DNA from: Xenopus tropicalis
Lineage: Eukaryota > Chordata > Amphibia > Anura > Pipidae
Direction of reading: 5' to 3'
DNA length: 64,000 nucleotides
Assembly: GCF_000004195.4 (NCBI RefSeq)
Contig: NC_030683.2
Coordinates: 50,667,358 to 50,731,357 of the forward strand
The notes under the pieces are model-generated. The model searched no databases. It was not told the DNA's origin and worked only from the letters and a program-made list of their open reading frames with translations. The first letter of the stretch is position 1; every line of letters begins with the position of its first letter. The position numbers were made by a program, and so were the translations under genes. This document shows, one piece after another, positions 43,590 through 54,400 of this stretch.

Positions 43590-45267
43590 TTTAAATCTTA
43601 TAAATGGCATTTCTCCAAGGAAAGCATAATTCTCATGCTCTTAAGGTTGTGAGTAGGCTATTGGCCAGGCAGCTGTATAATTTGGTAAGCTTTGATCAAC
43701 ATGGGGAGATTGTGTTATCTGAGATAGCTTTTATCTAAGGTACAGAAAAGGTGAGCTGATATAAGCATATGTCCTTGGACAACCTATTGGACTAGAGGCA
43801 GTGATCCCTAACCAGTGGTTCGTAAGAAACATGTTGCTCACCAACCTCTTGCATTTCTGGCTTGGAGTTTTTGTTGCATAAAAACCAGTTGTACTGCCAA
43901 ACACAGCCTCCTGTAGGGTGCCAGTTTACACAGGGGCTACCAAATAGCCAATTACAGCTCTTATTTGGCACCCTCATGAACATTTTGCATGCTTGTGTTG
44001 CTCCCCAACTTTTTACATTTGAGTGTGGCTCACAGGTAAAAAAAACTTTGGGGATCCCTGGACTAGAGGATTAGGCATTTGGGGGATAAAGTAAAGGCTC
44101 TGCCCAGAGACACTGGATGCATTTGAAACGTACCTCTAAGGGCAATGTGACTCTCCTATGGGCAACTAAGTGCCTAAAAAAAAAGAAAACAATAAAAAAT
44201 CAATCCAGCATGAAAATGCAGACAGTTATTTTCCTGTGATTATTCCAGATCACGCATGTAAAGTGTTTTTTGTTCAGAAATCCAAGATCTTCCAGATTAA
44301 AATGTATTTTGTTGGTTGTTTATCCCCCTTTGGGTGATAAAGTGCTGCATGTGTCATTGCGCTAAGAAATAAACTGCCTCAGGGATCAGATATTAGTGGT
44401 GCAGAGGTGACAATTATATTTTTAACACTTGAGTGAACTATAAAATATAAATTACTGATAGCTGAATGTGCAAATTTTATTAGGCAGTTTAACCATCTTT
44501 AATGAAATAGCCAGACAATCAACCCATGTGTGAGATCCTCGGCACTACTGAAACCATCAAAAATAAGGACCTGTAAAGGAAAAAAAGGTTTTAATAAAGT
44601 TTTTTAAAAGAGGTTCACCTTTTAGAACAGTTATAGCAAACTCCAATGTTTGAATAAAGACACATATTAAATTCCTTGTAGAAAATAAAAGGATCTAATA
44701 TTAAAGGGAACATGGTGTCTTTCTCTACTGCAAACAATGCAGTTTGTTAGTAAGGAATTGCTAAGTACTAAGTCATGCAGGAAAAGCTCCCTACATTTGT
44801 GCATTGGTTGTAGCCAGAAAATGTTAGGTAAGAAACTCACAAATTAATCTTTAAATATATAAGTGTGAATTTAGTTTCACATTTTATGACACCTCAAAAA
44901 CCAGCACATTCTGCAACAAAATGTAATAATCAACCATGCAGCATAAGGTACTTAAACCCATGTAACCTCATTTTCCCCTGGATGACTTCTGTTGTGAAAT
45001 CTAATGATTTCACAATAGCTGCCCAGTTGATCAGGGCAGTGTCACTGACAATAACTGGAGAAAAAAGGATCAAAAGTATTTGTTAAATTAACATATCTAT
45101 TAATATTCCACTGTAGTTTAGTGGGCTTTTATAACGGTGATTTTAGTTACCTTGTCAAAAAGTTTATTTTATTTGCCTACAGAAGGATGCAAGGTTGTAT
45201 TGGCATTTTTCATTTTTAGTTGCTGATGAATCAGTGAATGCAGAGAAAAAAATATGTGCCCCTTATA
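43590..45267. other. Intergenic sequence, nothing recognised
   Basis: AT-rich DNA. The stretch around 43800-44060 (AACCAGTGGTTCGTAAGAAAC onward) resembles an old hAT-like repeat, but no termini were confirmed. Confidence 0.4.
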
Positions 45268-45594
45268 CAGGTATGGGATCCCTTATCTGTAAACACATTA
45301 TCCATAAAGTTCCAAATTATGGAAAGGCCATCTCCTATAGACTCCATTATAAGCAAATAATTCTAATTTTTAAAAATGATTCCCTTTTTCTCTGTAATAA
45401 TAAAACAGTACCTTGTACTTGATCCCAACTAAGGTATAATTAATCCTTATTGGAAGCAACACAAGCCTATTGGGTTTATTCAATATTTAAATGATTTTTA
45501 GCAAACCTAAGTTATGGAGATCCAAATTACTTAAAGACCCCTTATCTGGAAAACCCTAGGTCCCGAGCATTCTGGATAGCAGGTCCCATACCTG
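45268..45594. mobile_element. TA-flanked palindromic MITE, full copy 3
   Basis: CAGGTATGGGATCCCTTATC at the left and GGTCCCATACCTG at the right, with TA on both sides. Closely related to copies at 4366 and 29170. Confidence 0.85.
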
Positions 45595-46055
45595 TACTTT
45601 AAAATAATATACAATATGCATGTATACATATGTTAATTCGCTTTGTAAAAGTCAGGGGCTATATTAAGGTTAAAAAAAGCTTTTATATCATAACTAGCCA
45701 GATAACATGCAGAGAGAAAGTACGTGTACTACAAACATAATAGTTTGCTTTGTAGGTGGGAAATGCGCACACAGAAAGTTCAACCTTAAACAGCACCATT
45801 TGCAGGAACCTTTACACCCGAAGTCACATTATAGCACTACAGCACATGTATGTGCACATTTCTTTACACTGACAAATTATACTTGTAGCTAATAAGCAGA
45901 ATCAGATGCTTTGCTTTCTCATCTACGCTATTATCCAACATGACTTTGCAAAATAGTTCAAATGCACCTTTAATATATAATATTTATTTCCCGCTGAGAC
46001 AACTCCATAAGCAACAGTGCCTCAAAGACAGGCAAGAAACAGCGTCCATGTTGGT

Positions 46056-46142
46056 GGGCGGGCCTTTCTTGACTTCCGGCAGGTTGCTAGGGAACGAAAG
46101 AGACGCGGATTCTGATGTTGACGCTCATCAAGCTGCAGCAGT
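46056..46142 (+). promoter_or_regulatory. dydc1: dydc promoter and non-coding exon 1
   Basis: A short GC- and CpG-enriched stretch stands out from AT-rich surroundings. It contains CTTCCGG (ETS-type), a consensus X-box, and ends CTGCAGCAGT before GTGAGTAG, a good donor. This fits a TATA-less promoter and a non-coding first exon spliced to the acceptor at 48582. The start site was not located precisely. Confidence 0.6.
46083..46095 (+). promoter_or_regulatory. RFX X-box
   Basis: GTTGCTAGGGAAC fits the X-box consensus RYYNYY N(1-3) RRNRAC at every position with a one-base spacer. RFX factors bind such sites in promoters of ciliary genes. Position and neighbour support function; this is not direct proof. 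Confidence 0.7.
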
Positions 46143-46646
46143 GTGAGTAGAAGTAACAAACAAGCTTTTTTTTTTGTTTGTTTTTTACTCCAAAAATTGA
46201 GAAAAGCTTCCATGTGTGTCGTTAATTATATATACTTTCAGGGCGAACTAACCCAGAGTAGAAATGATTGACTGTAGAATAGTAAATGCTTGGAAACCGA
46301 TCTATAGTAGTCATTCATAGCAAAAGACAACCAAAGATTTAGCGCATCTATAATGTGGTAATCAAAATGCAGAAATACTTGTGATGTTGCTTAGATTCTG
46401 CTAATTTAATATTTTTATATACTCGCCGCTTTTTGTGATAACAATATTATATTGTTTGGTGTAATCCTGATGCGCCCCCGTCTGGTGGTTTTGTATTATA
46501 AACATTAATACCTAAACTTAATACCCAGGAATATACTGGCACATCCACAGATATTGCTTGCAAATAACTATTTGTAGTAGCAAGGTAAAGATTTTCTCTC
46601 TCTCTCTTTTTTTTTTTTAGAAAAGGTGTGATAGCAAAATACTGTG

Positions 46647-46803
46647 GAGCCCATTTATCAATACTGGGCAAATTTGCCTGTGGGCAGAAACCCAAAGCAG
46701 GTAGTGAGTGCAAGCTGCAGGTAGAACTAAAACTGCAACAATTTGATTGGTTTCCATGCTATTGCCCAAATACAAATTTGCCCAGTTTTGATAAATGACC
46801 CCC
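46647..46803. mobile_element. Palindromic MITE (CATTTATCAAAACTGGGCAAATTTG)
   Basis: CATTTATCAATACTGGGCAA at the left and TTGCCCAGTTTTGATAAATG at the right are inverse ends. It lies in dydc intron 1. Target duplication not clear. Confidence 0.65.
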
Positions 46804-46830
46804 TGTTACTTTGGATCACATTTTATTATA

Positions 46831-47125
46831 GGTTACATAGTTACATAGGGTTGAAAAAAGACCATCAAGAGTCCATCAAGTTCAACCATTCCAATTGAAC
46901 ACAGCACACATAAACCTATACTGACCTATCTATACACTTACATACATAAACCATATATACCAACATCAATACTAATTGTAGATTTTAGTATCACAATAGC
47001 CTTGGATACTGTGCTTGTTTAAGAAATCATCCAAGTCCCTCTTAAAAGCACCACAACATCACTCTGAAGGGCATTCTACAACCTCACCATGAAAAACCAC
47101 CTACACTGCTTTGATTATAGTCTGG
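46831..47125 (-). mobile_element. CR1 LINE 3' end, reverse orientation
   Basis: GTTACATAGTTACATAGGGT, then TTGAAAAAAGACC, is the inverse of the CR1 3' tail at 3140-3200. The homology runs back to CACCATGAAAAACCACCTAC, the inverse of the ORF2 tract coding RRWFFTV. A severely 5'-truncated copy in dydc intron 1. Confidence 0.8.
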
Positions 47126-47480
47126 TATGGTGGTGGAAGTTATCTCTGACATTTGCTACTGCATCACTCTTTTGTCTAAAGCAGTGGATCCCAAACTGTG
47201 AACTGCCACACCTGGAGGGAATGGGGGGGGGGGGGGGAACTTAAGTAACGAACAACACAATAACAAGCAACAACAAGCAATAAGGGAACAGAAAAAAGAA
47301 AAAAAACAGTACCTTACTCAAATGACCTTTTGATTTTTCCATGGTTTTTAACTAAGTAATAAAAGTTATATTTTATTTTTCATTTATACAGAATACTCTT
47401 TCTTTTTCTCTGTTCCCTTGCTTTGGGATACTAAGGTACACAGTCTGAAGATAACTCAAAATGTAAGGGCATTTACTTAT

Positions 47481-47923
47481 TTAAAGGAACAGTAACACCA
47501 AAAAATGAAAGTGTATAAAAATAATTAATATATTATGTACTATTGCCCTGCACTGGTAAAAGTGTGTGTTTGCTTCATAAACACTACTACAGTTTATATA
47601 AATACCCTGGCTGTGTAGCCATGGGGGTAGCCATTTAAATTGAAAAAAGGAGAAAAGGCACAGGTTACATAGCAGATAACAGATAAGTAGCATAGATTCC
47701 CATTGTATTCTACACAGTTATCTGTTATCTTCTTATGTAACCTGTGCCTTTTCTCCTTTTTTCAATTTAAATGGCTGCCCCCATGGCTACACAACAGCTA
47801 TTTCTATTAACTACAGTAGTCTTTCTGAAGCAAACACACAACTTTTACCAGTGCAGGGCAACAGTACAATATATTTTAATTATATTAAAACATTTTGATT
47901 TTTTAGTGTTACTGTTCCTTTAA
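47481..47923. mobile_element. T2-type MITE, foldback copy 2
   Basis: TTAAAGGAACAGTAACACCA and TAGTGTTACTGTTCCTTTAA are inverted ends bounded by TTAA. The centre contains CAGATAACAGATAA and its inverse. It lies in dydc intron 1. Confidence 0.85.
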
Positions 47924-48598
47924 TAGCATTCATATTCCAGTAAGCAGGGGAAATCAATTTTAAATATAAGCTTCTTTTTTTTTATAATAGTAGTAGCTGT
48001 GGCCACATTGTGTACAAAAAGTCCAATGATATACCTATAACACACTGCAAATATTTTTAGGGTATGTTACTGTTTAAAATAGATCATACTTATTGCAGCA
48101 TTAAATACTAAAACTTTTGGAAAGACTTTGGGGGTTGTTACAGCCTGGAAGGCAGGATGTGACATGCAAGGAACAGGCACAATATGCCATTATTTTTGCA
48201 CTTTGCACTTCCAGCTTGAATGAATTTTCACAGGTCACAGGTCTGTGCCTATTCCTACATATTGTCATGCAAGTTAGGGAGTACATAGCCCTGATGCAGC
48301 CCCCAGCAGGGCTTTGTGCTTACCTGCTGTCCTGGGGCAAGCATAGTAAGAACTGTACTGGCCTGTGCCAGTTGTGGCTGAGCATTGCACGCCCCACCGT
48401 TTATCTGATGCAGGGTGCGAAGCACAGCCAGACCTTGGGCAGAAGTACTTTCAGCATGAATGCCCTTTCAGGCTTTTGCATTTCTACCCATGGTCTTAGT
48501 AACTTTACCCTTATATGTTCAAAAATATTGCACTAACAATGACTTGGAAATAATATGCATTTCATACTCTTGGTTCCAACAGGATCACAAAGATAACT

Positions 48599-48745
48599 AT
48601 GGATTCTGAATACATAAAGCAATGTTTAGGGAAGTGTTTGTCTGAAGGATTGGCGGAAGTGGCAGAAAAAAGACCAATGGATCCTATTGAGTATCTAGCT
48701 CGCTGGATATACAAGTACAGGAACAATTTAGATGAGTATGAAAAG
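48599..48745 (+). CDS. dydc1: dydc coding exon 1 (DPY30 motif)
   Basis: The exon follows TTGGTTCCAACAG (exon start 48583). ATG at 48599-48601 opens [20 protein letters not shown] and the motif runs to [11 protein letters not shown]. The donor is GTAATA after GAAAAG, phase 0. Confidence 0.92.
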
Positions 48746-51397
48746 GTAATATAAAAAAACTAACAATAACAAGCATTTCCATTTATTAGTAAGTTTCTAA
48801 AAACATGTCCACTTATAGCTACGCTAAATTAGCTATAACAAGAATTTAACTTAATTTATGTGACTATATTTCAGACGAAGTGCTAAGTAAAAAGCTATCA
48901 GCAAATCGTGAGGAGCTGAAGTTTAAACTGTAACACTCACCAAACTAAAGGGGCTGATTTACAATCAATTCCAAATGGCCCATAACAATCTGAATTTTAT
49001 GCCAAATAGTTCAAATAATGCATTCAATCGATTTTGAATGATTTGTTGTTAATAATCAATTAGTCCTCTCAAAATGCTGTAATTCAATACAGAGCCAAAA
49101 CTAGGGGTAGGCAGCAGAGGCACCTAGCTAGAGTGCAGTTAAGCAGGGGAGGCGCAATAAGAGGGTGATCGATTGCCAGGAAAATATCAAGCAGAGAGCA
49201 TTGGGGGGAGTGAATGGTGGGGAGCCTGTGTAGACTGAGGTGGGAAAGGATTTGCAGTGCACAGCCTGAACAGGGATTGGAGTTGTAACATGCAGAGGGG
49301 CCAGAGGGGCCAGAGGGGCCAGAGGGGAGGGGTGGGGGCTGACCACAGGCTAAGGCTCATGCCACACGTGGCGTAGGGCTGATTTTTTCGGCAAGCGGAA
49401 AAACGCTTGCCAAAAATTCAGCCCTACGCCTGCTACTTGTGCCTGCACCCAAATGAATGGAATACGCTCGGGTGCAGGCACATGTAGCCGATATACGCAT
49501 GAAAACACGAGACTTGGCATTCTCTTGCGTTTTCATGCGTATATCGGCTACATGTGCCTGCACCCGAGCGTATTCCATTCATTCAGGTGCAGGCACAAGT
49601 AGCAGGCGTAGGGCTGAAAATCAGCCCTACGCCACGTGTCAGCCTAAGATTCACTAGGCCTAGCTGAGTTATATTTATTTAATTAGTGCATTCCAGGAGA
49701 AATAAACACCATTAGATTGATTTATAACAGTTTGTAGTTCACATTTCAGTTATCATTTAGTATTTTATGGAATGTCCTAATTATTGCAACTTTTCTGTTA
49801 GTCTTAATTTTTTATTTAATTATTTTTTTTTCTGTTTTTAACTAGGCTACAATGGTATTGATACCTTTTATTACTTATCTATATGTATGCCCTTTTTTGT
49901 TAATATTTCAGTTTATCTGAAATATAAACTGCAATTTACTGTATATACAGAAATACAGCAGATGGGCTACTATTAAAAGGTTTGAATCTAATAGCTTTAT
50001 TCTTTTTAAACTATACTTTTTTTTAGAGAAAGCTTGAAAAGGAAGAATTAGAGAGAGAGAAAGAAGCAGCACGTCAGGAACTCGAGACAATTGAAAAACT
50101 AAAGCAAGAAGAGATGCTTATTCAGTTGAAAATTGCAGAACATAATGTATGTCCAGCTGGTGTTCAAACATCTTTAAACATATTTGGTATAAGAGAATTG
50201 TATTATTAAATTATATTTGGCATGTGGATTTTGTGTGTCTACCAATATGTCTTTTACCCAACATGCATTAGACGGTTATAGCAATGTCACACAGGGTAAT
50301 TTTGAGCAACTAATTTACATGGGGGAAATGCTCAGAACTGCTCTGTGTTCATTGCCCGTTCACAGAAGTCAAAGTGAATGGGCAATGCAGAGTATTTACT
50401 ATATGCATTTACCTACAGGAATTAATCGGAAACTAACTCCCTTTTCAAAATTTGTCATTTTAAACCCATCTCCTCCCCATCATAACCAGCTGTCCAAAGT
50501 CACTTCCATTGCCAACATGGATGTCATATTAGTAAGTAGGTGCCAGTGCACCTGGGCAGGCAATGGGCTGGTGTGCATGCTGCTAGTAGCAAATGTCCAA
50601 CATCCAAGCTAAGGAAAGCAATTGTCATATCTAACAGTGTGCAACTTTGCAGTTTGGGTGGTGCTATAGGGCCACAGTTAATTTTGTGAAATGGTGGTGA
50701 TATGCTTGGATGGGGTTGGAGTTAAAACTAAAAATTCATGCAGCACAGTGTTAAGTGCTAAAATGGGTACAGATTTGTACCTATCATATTACTATGCACT
50801 AAAATGCTTGCTCTCATTTATATTTGCAATGTGTTCTGGTGCAAGAGAGTACTGTACACCTGCCTTAACCGGGCAGTAAGTTCAGGGCTCTCTTTGTGTT
50901 TTGCACTCCTGGTTGCACCAGTTGAATCAGATGCAATGAAGTTAAAATGTGCAAACTTTTTGTGCTTTTGACATGAAGCAAGTAGTGGAAGATGCACACA
51001 ATTACACTGTGTAGGAAAAATGCACTGTGAGTAAGTAAGTATGGCAAAGAAAGGTTTTTTAGTACTTTTCACTGGTTTAATAATTAAGCCTTCTTGTTGA
51101 TTCTAGAAACAAATTTCAGAGGAGTATACACGGAAGACAATTGCAGAACTGACAGATAAGTTTGGGGCACCAAATCTGCCAACTGTCGAGGAGACTGATG
51201 AAAATTTGGCAGGGGCTGTAAGTATTTATAAAAAAATATACTAAAATGCTAATATATATATATATGGATTTTTTTGAATAAAATTTTTTCACTTTATCGT
51301 TAAGTCCTTGTGTGTGCGGCTCTCTGTTCATATATTGCCTCATTTTAGCCAGCACCCAGGGCATTTGAACTTTTATAGGGTGTGCTCCACTCTTCCT

Positions 51398-51436
<39 letters not shown>

Positions 51437-54400
51437 TAAAAAATAAAATGCACCAATAACGCACACCAGAAGAGCTCTTGAAATGCTTGCATAGTAAATA
51501 TATTAGAGAGATGTGGTGCACATGATGTTTCAGGCTACCATGGTTCCTTACTCTGCTCTTCTGGTGTACTCTGTTGCTAGATTTGCAATTTAACCAGGGC
51601 TGGTGGACTTGCTAAATTGAGTGGTGTGCACATGGTGTCCATTTTGGGACACACGTATACACATAATGAGCACATGCCACAACTCGCTCATTATAGGGGT
51701 TAGGGGCATGGTTATAGGGGATTCGATCATTAGGAAAGTGGACAGGGTAATTTGTCAAGCGGATCGCTTCAACCGGACAGTTTGCTGTCTTCCTGGTGCC
51801 AGGGTTCGGCATGTGGTTGATCGGGTTGACACATTATTGGGAGGGGCTGGGCATGACCCGGCTGTCTTGGTACATATCGGTACTAACGACAAAATGAACG
51901 GTAGGTGGGGGACTTTAAAGAGTGAGTTCAGGGATCTAGGCTCTAAGATTAGGGAAAGGTCCTCCAATGTCATTTTTTCTGAAATTTTGCCGGTGCCACG
52001 TGCAAGTTTAGGGAGACAGCGGGAGCTTAGGGAGCTAAATGCGTGGCTAAAGTCTTGGTGTAGGAAGGAAGGGTTTGGGTTCCTAGAGCACTGGGCTGAC
52101 TTTTCCTTGGGGTACAATCTATACAGCCCTGACGGATTGCACCTCAATGGAAGGGGGTCTGCTGTGCTAGGGGAGAGAATGGTTAAGAGGTTGGAGGAGT
52201 GTTTAAACTAGACAAGGGGGGGGGGGGTGGGTGAGCTAGAATACTATGGGAAAATTAGTGTAGATGGGGTAGGGGGACTAGCAAAGGGTTGTGGGGGAGG
52301 AGTGAGGGGGGCATATAGTTTATCAGATAAGGAGCTTCAGTTACAAGGAAAGCAGTCTCATAATTGCCTTAGCTCTAATTCTCCCTTAGCTAATGTAAAC
52401 ATCAGAGGGAGAAGTAATAATCTCCGCTGCATGCTGGCTAATGCGCGTAGCTTGTCGGGTAAATTAGGGGAGCTGCAAGCTATTGCATGTATTGAAAATT
52501 ATTATTTAATAGGTATCACTGAGACCTGGTGGGATGATAAATGCGACTGGGCTGCAAATTTAAATGGTTATACACTTTTTAGGAGGGACAGAGAGATTAA
52601 AAAGGGTGGAGGGGTTTGTCTTTACGTAAAGTCAGATTTAAAGCCATGTAATAAAGACATTACCAATGAAAATGTCGAATCTCTTTGGGTAGAAATTTCA
52701 GTAGGGCTGAAGGTCACAAAGAAAATGATCATTGGTGTATGCTATAAACCACCCCGTATAGATGAGGGGGATGAGGCCCAGCTATTGTTGCAAATGGAGG
52801 AGGCTTCAAAACTGGGTCAAGTTGTTATTATGGGGGACTTTAATTATCCGGACATCGACTGGAGTAATGGGGTGGCTAAGTCAGAAAAAGCTAGTAGGTT
52901 TGTAAATATGCTAAATGACAACTTTTTATTTCAGGCGGTTCAAGAACCCACTAGGAATGACTCTATTTTGGACCTGGTGATATCTAATAATAATGAACTC
53001 ATCTCTAACATTTGTGTGGGTGAGCATTTGGGGAACAGTGATCCCAACATGGTCTCCTTTGAGATAATGCTGCAGAGACAGCGCTATAAGGGAGTAACTA
53101 AAACGCTCAATTTTAGACGTGCAGACATTGCCAGTATAAGGGCATCTCTGCAATGTGTCAACTGGGAAAGGCTTTTCATGGGGTTAGACACAGAAGGAAA
53201 ATGGAACATCTTTAAAACATTGCTTTGTAGGTATACACAACAGTATATCCCCCTTGTAAGCAAGGAGAGGCATCGCAAAGCAAAACCTTTATGGCTGAAT
53301 AAAAGTGTTATTGTCGAGGTTGGTAAGAAAAAACGTGCTTTTAGGGCATTCAAGTTAGCTGGGACAGCAGAAACTTTCATCAGGTACAAGGAAGCAAATA
53401 AAGCATGCAAAAAAGCTATCAGGCAAGCTAAAATAGAAATGGAAAGGGATATTGCAGCTAGGAGTAAAAAGAATCCAAAATTATTTTTTAATTATGTGAA
53501 TAGTAAAAAAATGAAGCAAGAAGGGGTGGGAACTTTATTATCACGGGGGGGTAAGTTGGTTGATGAGAACGGGGAAAAAGCTGAAATTTTGAACTCTTAT
53601 TTTTCATCTGTCTATACATCTGAGGAGCCAGATAATGAAGGCTTCCCTTGTAATATGCCCAGTTCTAGTAATTTAGCTACTGACGCATGGGTCACTCGGG
53701 AGGAAATTCAAAAGAGACTTGAACATGTAAAGGTAAACAAAGGTCCAGGGCCGGATGGGATTCATCCCAGGGTATTAAATGAGCTGAGCGCTGTGATTGC
53801 CAAACCTCTTCACTTAATTTTTCAGGATTCATTGAGGTCTGGCATGGTGCCGAGAGACTGGCGGATTGCAAATGTGGTGCCATTATTTAAAAAGGGATCC
53901 CGTTCTCAGCCTGAAAACTATAGGCCTGTTAGTCTGACATCAGTAGTAGGAAAACTTTTGGAAGGGGTAATAAGGGATAGGGTACTTGAATACATTGCAG
54001 TTCACAATACTATTAGTTTGTGCCAGCATGGTTTTATGCGTAACAGATCTTGCCAGACTAATTTAGTCGCCTTTTATGAGGAGGTGAGTAGGAACCTTGA
54101 TGCTGGAATGGCAGTTGATGTCATCTACTTGGACTTTGCTAAAGCGTTTGATACAGTACCTCACAGAAGGTTAATGATCAAATTAAGGAATATTGGCCTA
54201 GAACATAATATTTGTAATTGGATAGAGAACTGGCTGAAGGATAGAGTACAAAGAGTGGTTGTAAATGGAACATTTTCTAATTGGACCAGTGTGGTTAGTG
54301 GAGTACCGCAGGGGTCAGTCCTTGGTCCTTTGCTTTTTAACTTGTTTATTAATGACCTGGAGGTGGGCATAGACAGTACTGTTTCTATTTTTGCTGATGA

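Noticed and set aside
51620..51690. Target-site duplication for CR1 copy 2 based on GCACATG on both flanks
   Set aside because: The string also occurs twice near the 5' end, the match is short, and CR1 elements usually lack target duplications.
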